Position numbers and translations under genes: made by a program
Shown here: one piece after another, positions 30,390 to 36,388 of the stretch
Layout of the letters: every line of letters begins with the position of its first letter
Position numbering within the stretch: position 1 is the stretch's first letter
The notes under the pieces: model-generated
What the model saw: the letters and a program-made list of their open reading frames with translations, nothing else
What the model was told of the DNA's origin: nothing
The model's database searches: none
Source: Cyanobacteria bacterium RYN_339
Lineage (GTDB): Bacteria > Cyanobacteriota > Sericytochromatia > S15B-MN24 > JAQBPE01
NCBI GenBank assembly: GCA_028287685.1
Contig: JAQBPE010000093.1
Span: forward strand, 1 to 36,388
Direction of reading: 5' to 3'
DNA: 36,388 nucleotides

Positions 30390-31224
30390 GCGGCCCAGCA
30401 TACCGCATAATGAGGCGGGCGCAGTCCCCGGGGAGGTTGCCATCCGGCTGTTCTTCAAGCACCTGGCCAAGCCCGTGGACGCCCCGCCGCCGGGTGAGTT
30501 CGCGGACGTCCTGGCGGCGCAAGAGCCGGACCCCACGCCGCTGGCCGAAGCCTACGAATTCGTGCGGCTGAACGCCGCATTGGCCGATAACATCGGCGAG
30601 ACCGGCGACGAGCGCGACCTTTACGTTCACCTCGATAAGCTGGCGGACGGCGTGAAGGGCACCTTCGCGAAGAGCTATTGCCGCTCCGGTTGCAGCGCCT
30701 GCTGCCACTACCCGGTGGCCCTCTTCACGATGACCTTCACGGAGTGGCGCATCGTGCAGCGCTACATCGAGACGGAATGGACCGACGAGCAGCGTCACGA
30801 CCTGGCCGTGCGCTACCGCAAGACGTTCACCGGCCTGTGGCGCTTCATGTTGATGATGCTCCAGAACAGTTACGTCGGCGTGATGCTGGCCGCGCCGCTA
30901 ATGTTCCCGCGCCAGGTGGCATGCCCGTTCCTGGTGGAGGACAAGTGCACGGTCTACCCGGCGCGGCCCTACCAGTGCCGCTCGTTCGGCTACTTCAGCG
31001 CACGGACCTGGGGCCGCACCCCCAAGGTCTACGCCTGCAACTTCCAGGGCGAGGTGCTGCTCGAGCAGCTGGAAGCGGCGGGGCCGCAGATCCAGCTGCC
31101 CGTGATGAACCCGCTGATCTTGAAGATCCGCAAGCTCTGCCGCGGTCCCCGCATGGCCCTCCCGCTGTGGGTGGGCATCTGGGTGGAGCGGTACGAGCGC
31201 AAGGCGGTTACGCCGGGTCAATGA
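30388..31224 (+). CDS. YkgJ-family cysteine-cluster protein
   Basis: 278 residues from ATG 30388. The YkgJ family (putative zinc- or iron-chelating domain) is shown by C-R-S-G-C-S-A-C-C-H (Cys98, 102, 105, 106) and C-P-F-L-V-E-D-K-C-T-V-Y-P-x-R-P-x-Q-C-R (Cys179, 187, 197). The function of the family is not settled. The N-terminal 90 residues add a helical part. The start is doubtful: ATG 30388 lies face to face with the divergent ATG and has no ribosome-binding site. GGGGAGG at 30430-30436 would fit an ATC at 30442, or a CTG at 30448, as a rare start, with CATAAT (30406-30411) as a -10 box. The first visible domain residues come later, so all options keep it whole. Confidence 0.87.
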   Translation: MRPSIPHNEAGAVPGEVAIRLFFKHLAKPVDAPPPGEFADVLAAQEPDPTPLAEAYEFVRLNAALADNIGETGDERDLYVHLDKLADGVKGTFAKSYCRSGCSACCHYPVALFTMTFTEWRIVQRYIETEWTDEQRHDLAVRYRKTFTGLWRFMLMMLQNSYVGVMLAAPLMFPRQVACPFLVEDKCTVYPARPYQCRSFGYFSARTWGRTPKVYACNFQGEVLLEQLEAAGPQIQLPVMNPLILKIRKLCRGPRMALPLWVGIWVERYERKAVTPGQ

Positions 31225-31747
31225 ACTCGCGGTCGGGCTTCGGGCCCGCGACGATGCGCTCGGGCTCGTTCAGCTCCGGGTGCCCGCCCGTGACGTAAGC
31301 CCGGGCAGCCTCGAACATCACGCGCAGCGTGCCGCCTTCCGGTTGCCAGTACTCCGCCTCGTCGACGGCCACCTTGATCAGGCAGATGTCGGGAGACTCG
31401 GGACCTTCGCCGAACCAGACGCGCCAGTCCTCCTTCCACTTGCTGCGGATCAGCGCCGGGTCATCCTCGATCCGCGCCGTGCCGGCGATCGAGATGTAGC
31501 TGCTGTCGCCGTCGCGGAAGTAGATGATGCCCACGTTCGGGTTCTCGCCCAGCTCGTCGACCTTCAAGGTCTTCTTCGAGGTGACGAACCACAGGTCGCC
31601 GTCGGGCTCGCGCTCCTGGGTCTCCATGGGCCGCGAGTGGATGTGGCCGCCCTTGCCCACCGTCGTGAACATGGCCGTACGGTACTGCTTCAGGCGCTGG
31701 TAGAGCTGCTCCAGATCACCCTTCTCCGCGCGTTTGGGTTGGTGCAT
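31208..31747 (-). CDS. Pyridoxamine 5'-phosphate oxidase-fold (general stress 26-like) protein
   Basis: 179 residues. The split-barrel flavin-binding fold is indicated by the pattern M-F-T-T-V-G-K-G-G-H-I-H-S-R-P-M, then L-W-F-V-T-S-K-K-T-L-K-V-D-E-L and V-G-I-I-Y-F-R-D. This arrangement is typical of the general stress protein 26 group, which bind FMN/FAD or F420. The reaction is not known. AGGAGG precedes the ATG. It is a single gene whose 3' end overlaps that of the YkgJ gene by 17 nt. Confidence 0.87.
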   Translation of the reverse strand: MHQPKRAEKGDLEQLYQRLKQYRTAMFTTVGKGGHIHSRPMETQEREPDGDLWFVTSKKTLKVDELGENPNVGIIYFRDGDSSYISIAGTARIEDDPALIRSKWKEDWRVWFGEGPESPDICLIKVAVDEAEYWQPEGGTLRVMFEAARAYVTGGHPELNEPERIVAGPKPDREFIDPA

Positions 31748-31792
31748 GATGCGCCTCCTTCCGGTAGCCCATCCTAGCCGTGGCGGCACGCC

Positions 31793-32977
31793 TCATGCAC
31801 CGGGCGAGCGGGGCAACAGCCCGAAGGCCTCGTAGGAGGCCATCACGCCCCGCACGGTCGCGTCGAGCGTGAAGCACGCGGCCACGCGCTCGCGGGCCGC
31901 TGCCGCCAGTTGGCTGGCGCGCGCGGGGTCTTCCAGGATCGCCGCGAGGCCGTTGGCCAGCGCCTCCGGATCGCCCGGCGGCACCAGCATGCCGGTCTCG
32001 CCGTCGAGCACGATCTCCGGCACGCCGCCGGCCTGCGAGGCCACGATGGGCCGCTCGGCTGCCATGGCCTCGATCAACACGCGGCCGAAGGGCTCGTACA
32101 GCGAGGGCAGCGCGAAGACGTCGAAGGTCGCGAGCAGCGCGGGCACGTCCTCGCGGTGCCCCGCGAACTCGACGCGATCGCCGATGCCCAGGTACTTCAC
32201 GATCCCCTCCAGGCGCTCGCGCTCCCGCCGGAACTGGAAGATCGGGTCGCCGACGATCACGAAGCGCACGTCCGGGTGCTTGCGCAACAGCTGGGCGGCG
32301 GCGTAGAGGAAGACGTCCTGCCCCTTCCAGGGGATCAGGTGGGAGATCGTACCGACCACCGGTCCGTTGCGGCGCGGCCCCGGGGGCGCGCCGCGCCGGG
32401 CGTCGAAGGCCGCCAGGTCGATGCCGTTGTGCACCACGCGGGTACGGGCGGCCATGGGCGGTGAGAGGTCGTCCGCCACGGCGCGCGAGATGGCGATGAT
32501 GCCCGGCTTGACCACCTTGAAGAGCCGATCGAGGAGGTTGCGCGCATCGCCGCGCTTGCTGGGCAGATCGCGCATGTGCCAGACCACCGGGCGGCGGGCC
32601 AGCAACGCCACCAGCGAGCCCAGCACGTGGGCCTTGAGCGTGTTGGTGTGCACGGCGTCGATGCCGCGGGCGCGGATCAGCCGGGCCAGCCGCCAGGCCT
32701 CCCAGGCGAAGCCGCGCGCCTTCCACATGAAGGCCAGCCGGTGCGTGCTCCACTCCTCGCGGCTGAGCGTGAGCGCGGGCTCGTCCAGGCGCAGCAGCTC
32801 CACCTCGATGCCCAGCGCGCGGGCGCGCTCCACCAGAGGGCCGGCGGGGCTGGTGACCAGCAGGGGCTCAACGCGGGCACGGTCCAGCCGCTCCAGCAGG
32901 TCCAACAGCGACCGCTCGGCGCCGCCCAGCTCGCTGGTGTGGTCCAGGTAGAGGACCTTGAGGGGCGCGTCAGCCAC
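31793..32977 (-). CDS. GT4-family glycosyltransferase (second of a pair)
   Basis: 394 residues, GT-B fold. The N-terminal half starts L-K-V-L-Y-L-D-H-T-S-E-L-G-G-A-E-R, with the glycine loop common to acceptor-binding GT4 domains. The C-terminal half has V-G-T-I-S-H-L-I-P-W-K-G-Q-D, the nucleotide-binding V-I-V-G-D-P, and the E-x7-E motif E-P-F-G-R-V-L-I-E-A-M-A with P-I-V-A-S-Q-A-G-G-V-P-E-I. GTG 32977 lies inside the end of the upstream GT gene (8-nt overlap) with GGAG upstream. It probably makes a cell-surface glycan or glycolipid on the inner face of the membrane together with its partner. The sugar and acceptor are unknown. Confidence 0.93.
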   Translation of the reverse strand: MADAPLKVLYLDHTSELGGAERSLLDLLERLDRARVEPLLVTSPAGPLVERARALGIEVELLRLDEPALTLSREEWSTHRLAFMWKARGFAWEAWRLARLIRARGIDAVHTNTLKAHVLGSLVALLARRPVVWHMRDLPSKRGDARNLLDRLFKVVKPGIIAISRAVADDLSPPMAARTRVVHNGIDLAAFDARRGAPPGPRRNGPVVGTISHLIPWKGQDVFLYAAAQLLRKHPDVRFVIVGDPIFQFRRERERLEGIVKYLGIGDRVEFAGHREDVPALLATFDVFALPSLYEPFGRVLIEAMAAERPIVASQAGGVPEIVLDGETGMLVPPGDPEALANGLAAILEDPARASQLAAAARERVAACFTLDATVRGVMASYEAFGLLPRSPGA

Positions 32978-34082
32978 CGGCGAGCTCCGTTTCCAGGCGC
33001 GCCAGCACCCTGGGCCACGCATACTGCGCTTCCGCGTAGGCCCGGCACTCGGCCTGGGTCGGGCGCGGCCCTTGCAGATAAGCCGTGAGCTTCGCGGCGA
33101 GCGCGGGCGCATCGCCGGGCGGCACCAGCATGTCCGGCCGGAAACCCTCCAAGATCTCGCGCGTTCCCCCTTCATGGGTCCCTACGACGGGCGTGCCGCA
33201 CGCCAACGATTCCACCGTGACCAGCCCGAAGCCCTCCAACGCGATCGTCGGCACCACCGTCAGGTCTGCCGCCTGGTAGTGCCTCACCAGATCCTCATCG
33301 GACAACCTGCCCGCCCACCTTACCCGGTGACCGAGCCCAAGCCGCTCGGCCTGTGCCTTGAGATCGGCCTCCAAGGGGCCCGTGCCGCCGAACACGAGGC
33401 GTCCGATCGGCACGGAGGCGAAGGCGTCCAGCAAGATCTCCAGCCCCATGCGCTTCACCAGGCGCCGCATCACGAAGACCACCGGCCCGTCCTCCCAGCC
33501 CAGCTCGGCCCGCACGGCCGCACGGTCGGCCGGCTTGAAGCGTTCGAGGTCGACGGCCGCCGGCACCACGGAGATCTTGGCAGGATCTACGCCGTAATCA
33601 CGCGCCAGCAGGTCCTTGAACCCGCCCGACAGCACGATGAAGCGGTCGCAGCGCGCATACGCCGCCCGCTCGATCCAGTACTTGGCCTGGTGGTTCAAGC
33701 CCTCGACCTTGCTCTCGCCGGCCCAGGGCCCCTGGAACTGGCAGACATGCGGGATGCCGGCCAGGCTCGGATGCCAAAGCGGCACGGCGCTGAAGAAGGC
33801 GTGGTGGGAATGCACGGCGTCGAAGGGGCCCTGCTCGGCCAGGATCGGCTTGATGGCCTGCATCGCGCCGAAGAGACGGGCCGGGCCGCGCGGCGTGGTG
33901 AAGCGGCGCAGCTTGATGCCGTTCACGTTCTCCTCGAGCGGATCTTGCGGGCGCAAGCGCGGGACGACCACCGTGACCTCGTGCCCCCGTGCCGCCAGGC
34001 CGGCCGCGGCGTCCGCCATATAGCGGCCGGCCCCGCCCGGGTTGTCATGGAACCACTCGAGGCCGATGGTCAGAACTTTCAA
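32970..34082 (-). CDS. GT4-family glycosyltransferase (first of a pair)
   Basis: 370 residues from TTG 34082. Typical GT4 start K-V-L-T-I-G-L-E-W ... N-P-G-G-A-G-R-Y. Middle V-H-S-H-H-A-F-F-S gives the conserved His of the acceptor domain, and the C-terminal half has R-R-L-V-K-R-M-G and the E-x7-E motif E-G-F-G-L-V-T-V-E-S with G-T-P-V-V-G-T-H-E-G-G. The start is uncertain. TTG 34082 begins exactly where GT4 homology begins but has a poor ribosome-binding site. Upstream in-frame codons reach 34163, across a likely -10 box (34128 to 34123), so those longer starts are unlikely. It overlaps the second GT by 8 nt. Confidence 0.9.
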   Translation of the reverse strand: MKVLTIGLEWFHDNPGGAGRYMADAAAGLAARGHEVTVVVPRLRPQDPLEENVNGIKLRRFTTPRGPARLFGAMQAIKPILAEQGPFDAVHSHHAFFSAVPLWHPSLAGIPHVCQFQGPWAGESKVEGLNHQAKYWIERAAYARCDRFIVLSGGFKDLLARDYGVDPAKISVVPAAVDLERFKPADRAAVRAELGWEDGPVVFVMRRLVKRMGLEILLDAFASVPIGRLVFGGTGPLEADLKAQAERLGLGHRVRWAGRLSDEDLVRHYQAADLTVVPTIALEGFGLVTVESLACGTPVVGTHEGGTREILEGFRPDMLVPPGDAPALAAKLTAYLQGPRPTQAECRAYAEAQYAWPRVLARLETELAGG

Positions 34083-34122
34083 GGGGCGTCGCTCGTCACG
34101 TACCAGGGGAACCTCGCGGGGT

Positions 34123-34155
34123 AGTATACCCCTGTGCCCTCGTCGGGCGTATGAT
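34123..34155. promoter_or_regulatory. Divergent -10 boxes between GT and ABC genes
   Basis: On the minus strand TATACT (34128 to 34123) faces the glycosyltransferase pair. On the plus strand TATGAT (34150-34155) ends 6 nt before ATG 34162 of the ABC gene, which would give a leaderless mRNA. No firm -35 boxes are seen. Confidence 0.4.
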
Positions 34156-34161
34156 ATGGCC

Positions 34162-34872
34162 ATGATCCAGCTTCAAGACCTCTACAAAATCTACCGGAAC
34201 GGCAACCAGGAAATCCGTGCGCTGAACGGCGTGTCGCTCGAAATCGCCGAAGGCGAGTTCGTGGCGATCATGGGCACGTCCGGCTCCGGCAAGAGCACCA
34301 TGATGAACATCATCGGCTGCCTGGACCGCCCCAGCGAAGGCCACTACCTCCTGGACGGGCTGGACATCACGAACTACCTCGATGACGACCTGGCCCGCGT
34401 GCGCAACCGCAAGCTGGGCTTCGTGTTCCAGAGCTTCAACCTGCTCGCGCGCACCTCCGCCGTCGCGAACGTGGAGCTGCCGCTGATCTATGCGAGCGTG
34501 AAGCCCGCGGAGCGCCGCCGGCGGGCCACCCTGGCGCTCGAGCGGGTGGGGCTGGGCCAGCGCCTGGATCACAAGCCCAACGAGCTCTCCGGCGGCCAGC
34601 AGCAACGCGTCTCGATCGCCCGCGCGATCGTGACGGAGCCGCGCCTGCTCCTGGCAGACGAGCCGACGGGCGCGCTCGACTCCCGCACGACCGAAGAGAT
34701 CATGGACCTCTTCCTCGACCTCAACGCCGGCGGCATGACCGTTGTCATGGTCACGCACGAGCCGGACGTGGCGCAGTACGCCAAGCGCATCGTGCGCTTC
34801 CGCGACGGCCAGATCCTGAGCGACGAGATCAACCCCGCGCCGCGCGGCAAGGGCGAGTCCGTGGCCTCATGA
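34162..34872 (+). CDS. MacB/LolD-type ABC transporter ATPase
   Basis: 236 residues, a stand-alone nucleotide-binding subunit. Walker A G-T-S-G-S-G-K-S-T (38-46), Q-loop V-F-Q-S-F-N (88-93), signature L-S-G-G-Q-Q-Q-R (142-149), Walker B L-L-L-A-D-E-P-T-G-A-L-D (162-173) and H-loop V-T-H-E-P-D (197-202) are all intact. A-N-V-E-L-P-L is typical of the MacB/LolD/FtsE group, which pair with FtsX-type permeases for peptide, antibiotic or lipoprotein export. An alternative ATG two codons earlier (34156) is in frame. It overlaps the TolC gene as ATGA. No permease or membrane-fusion protein gene is found in the window. Confidence 0.95.
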   Translation: MIQLQDLYKIYRNGNQEIRALNGVSLEIAEGEFVAIMGTSGSGKSTMMNIIGCLDRPSEGHYLLDGLDITNYLDDDLARVRNRKLGFVFQSFNLLARTSAVANVELPLIYASVKPAERRRRATLALERVGLGQRLDHKPNELSGGQQQRVSIARAIVTEPRLLLADEPTGALDSRTTEEIMDLFLDLNAGGMTVVMVTHEPDVAQYAKRIVRFRDGQILSDEINPAPRGKGESVAS

Positions 34873-36137
34873 TCGGCCTCTTGCTGGCGGCCGCATTGGC
34901 CGGCGCCCCGTTGACGCTCGACGCGGCCCTCCAGAGCGGCCTCGCCGCCAACCCCGAGCTCCGCCAGGCGGAGCTGGACGTGAAGCGGGCGGACCTGGCC
35001 CTGCAAGGTGCCGCCGGCGAGAAGCTCACGTACGCAGCGGACCTGAGCGTGGGCGACGGCTACGGCGCCTCCGGGCTGGCCGGTTGGAGCCCGCTGGGCG
35101 CCACCAGCATCGTGCCGGGCAGTGGCCAGATCCCCACCGCCAACGCGACGCTCGCGGCCCGCATGCCGCTCTTCACGGGCTTCCGGCTGGAGCGCACGAT
35201 CGACCAGGCCAAGGTCGGCGTGGACGCCGCCCATTGGCAGCTGGAGCAACGCCGCCAGGACCTGATTTGGCGCATCACCCAGGCCTATTGGCAGGCCCAG
35301 CGCGCGGAACTGCACGTGGCGATCGCCACCCGCGCCCGCGACCAGGCCGGCCAGGCCCGCGACGTCGTGCTCCAGAGCAAGGCCATTGGCCGCGCCAACG
35401 CCAGCGAGGCCGACCGCGCGGAAGTGGGCCTGCTGAACCAGGAGGCGGAGCTGCTGCGCGCCCAGGACGAGCGGCTGGAGACGCGCGAGGCGCTGGCCCG
35501 GTTGGCCCACCAGCCGCCCGACGCCGCGCTGTCCGATCCCACGCCTCCCGCCAACCCCATCCCGGCCCCCGCGGAAGCCACCCAGCGCGCGGAAGCCAGC
35601 CGGCCGGACTTGTTGCTCTTGGAGGCCAACGCCCGCGCCACCGGCTTCGCCTGGGAGGCCTCGCAGGCCGATCGCTGGCCCCAGGTGGCGCTGGAAGGCG
35701 CCTACCAGCACGGCAACAACCCCTTTGACCCGGTGGCCCAGAGCCGCCTGGTGCTCTCCAGCCTGTCCGGCAACGCCTATGCGCGGGTCAACCTCAGCTA
35801 CCGCCTGTTCGACAACGGGGCGATCGCCCGCACGATCGAGGCCCGGCGGCTGGAGCGCGACCAAGCCCTGGAGGCCGGCCGCGTGCTGCGCGAGCAGGTC
35901 CAGGCCGACGTGCGCCAGGCCCTGGCCCGCGTAGCCAGCGCCCGCAAGCGCGTGGCGCTGGGCGAGCGCAGTGTGGCGCTGGCGCGCAAGAACCAGACCT
36001 ACTTGGAGAACCGCTTCAAGTTTGGCTACGCCCTGCTCACGGAGCTGAACGAGGCGCGCGTGAACCTCGTCACCAGCGAGAACCAGCGCGCGGACGCGGC
36101 GATCCGCCGGGCGAGGCGGTGGACACGGGGGCCGTGA
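34869..36137 (+). CDS. TolC-family outer-membrane efflux protein
   Basis: 422 residues. Short signal-like start (residues 1-13) without a basic residue, so secretion is less clear than usual. Two OEP repeats follow: L-D-A-A-L-Q-S-G-L-A-A-N-P-E-L, then long helices with A-Y-W-Q-A-Q-R, and the second half with L-S-Y-R-L-F-D-N-G and V-Q-A-D-V-R-Q-A-L-A. The Y-L-E-N-R-F-K-F-G and T-E-L-N-E-A-R-V-N-L segment is typical of the last helix pair. TolC proteins form the trimeric exit duct of efflux and type I systems. The last about 9 residues (R-R-A-R-R-W-T-R-G) do not look like the family: the usual ending after A-D-A-A-I is Tyr/Leu-rich. A frameshift or join near 36110 is possible. Confidence 0.93.
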   Translation: MIGLLLAAALAGAPLTLDAALQSGLAANPELRQAELDVKRADLALQGAAGEKLTYAADLSVGDGYGASGLAGWSPLGATSIVPGSGQIPTANATLAARMPLFTGFRLERTIDQAKVGVDAAHWQLEQRRQDLIWRITQAYWQAQRAELHVAIATRARDQAGQARDVVLQSKAIGRANASEADRAEVGLLNQEAELLRAQDERLETREALARLAHQPPDAALSDPTPPANPIPAPAEATQRAEASRPDLLLLEANARATGFAWEASQADRWPQVALEGAYQHGNNPFDPVAQSRLVLSSLSGNAYARVNLSYRLFDNGAIARTIEARRLERDQALEAGRVLREQVQADVRQALARVASARKRVALGERSVALARKNQTYLENRFKFGYALLTELNEARVNLVTSENQRADAAIRRARRWTRGP

Positions 36138-36268
36138 AGCGCCTGAAGGGCGAGGCCCGGGCGGAAGCTGCCGAGCGGTTCCGGAAGGGGCGGTTGTAGG
36201 GCGTCGCGCGAAACTCACCCTCTCGCTGGAAGTCGCCCGGCAAGCGTTGCGAGCATTTGGGAGGACGT
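36138..36268. other. Gap with a leftover open frame after TolC
   Basis: A different frame, crossing the TolC stop, runs open to TAG at 36197-36199 and encodes a charged stretch (V-K-R-L-K-G-E-A-R-A-E-A-A-E-R-F) that reads like a real protein C-terminus. The rest holds no gene. It could be the remains of a rearranged gene. Confidence 0.3.
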
Positions 36269-36388
36269 ATGACGCAGGGCCGCCACGCAGTTACCACGAA
36301 CCTCGCCGGCCGCTGGCTTCGTCAGCCCATCACCGCTGACATCTTTCTCCAGATCGGCAAAGCAAGAGATCGACTTCTGGCCTGCTTG
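36269..36388 (+). CDS. Partial open frame at right edge, unknown
   Basis: A 40-codon frame with no stop runs off the window. It starts at ATG 36269 with GGGAGG 4 nt upstream. The first residues are M-T-Q-G-R-H-A-V-T-T-N-L-A-G-R-W-L. It does not resemble the FtsX-type permease or membrane-fusion protein expected next to an ABC ATPase and TolC. Its base composition is lower in GC than the genes to its left. The opposite strand is also open here, so coding is not certain. Confidence 0.4.
   Translation, partial: MTQGRHAVTTNLAGRWLRQPITADIFLQIGKARDRLLACL

Noticed and set aside
1-36388. CRISPR array, tRNA, rRNA, prophage or IS element
   Set aside because: Read on both strands, I saw no spaced direct repeats, no cloverleaf ending in CCA, and no transposase, integrase or phage structural motif.

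Overview
The window is a densely packed stretch of chromosome from a GC-rich (roughly 65-70% by eye), diderm bacterium. The envelope evidence is seven genes starting with type II (lipobox) signal peptides, a TolC-family outer-membrane protein, and an AMIN-domain protein whose C-terminus ends like an outer-membrane beta-barrel. Housekeeping genes (tsaD, miaB, mutY, rarA, rnhA, corA) are mixed with many envelope genes of unknown role. The lineage cannot be fixed from sequence alone. A deep-branching GC-rich diderm, such as a non-photosynthetic cyanobacterial relative (Sericytochromatia-like) or a myxobacterium-like group, would fit, but this is a guess. I see no tRNA, rRNA, CRISPR array, intact IS element or prophage gene, and no gene-free stretch above 300 bases.

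Layout. 1-1.7 kb (minus): a GAF-domain protein, a STAS anti-sigma antagonist and an RsbW-type kinase (cut by the left edge) form a partner-switching module. 1.76-3.7 kb (plus): a DUF697 protein with a degenerate GTPase-like half is coupled to tsaD. 3.7-5.6 kb (minus): an MBL hydrolase, an M50B-like membrane peptidase and a small membrane protein. 5.7-7.6 kb: phospholipase D-like lipoprotein, rnhA, and a small DUF4177-like protein. 7.6-11.5 kb (minus): HIT protein, carboxypeptidase-regulatory-like lipoprotein, S8 subtilase lipoprotein and type II asparaginase, the last three with overlapping start/stop codons. 11.6-15.4 kb: a glycan-binding-like lipoprotein, a copper-monooxygenase-like lipoprotein, a UDP-sugar pyrophosphorylase and a small repeat-bearing lipoprotein. 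15.5-20 kb: miaB, a Nif3/DUF34 protein, corA and topoisomerase IB. 20.1-22.9 kb (plus): rarA, mutY and a stand-alone receiver domain, all with ATGA overlaps. 22.9-28.6 kb (minus): a 1007-residue unrecognised protein with three internal repeats, a coupled 136-residue unknown, an AMIN/beta-barrel protein and an Ig-like lipoprotein. 28.7-36.4 kb: a lytic transglycosylase-like protein, an FMN nitronate monooxygenase/FabK-like enzyme, a YkgJ Cys-cluster protein, a pyridoxamine-phosphate-oxidase-fold protein, two GT4 glycosyltransferases, an ABC ATPase and TolC, and a short partial frame at the right edge.

Gene organisation is very tight. Nine adjacent same-strand pairs overlap, seven of them as ATGA or GTGA, and several others are separated by 1-4 nt. 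Five of the nine convergent pairs overlap at their 3' ends. Several promoters carry near-perfect TATAAT boxes.

Most interesting points: a copper-monooxygenase-like lipoprotein whose expected Met copper ligand appears to be His; the unrecognised 1007-aa/136-aa translationally coupled pair; a receiver domain with Glu at the phospho-acceptor position sitting in a DNA-repair operon; a P-loop-less GTPase-like DUF697 protein coupled to tsaD; a lower-GC tract with a sharp edge inside a lipoprotein gene; and a 13-bp inverted repeat flanking a small lipoprotein gene.
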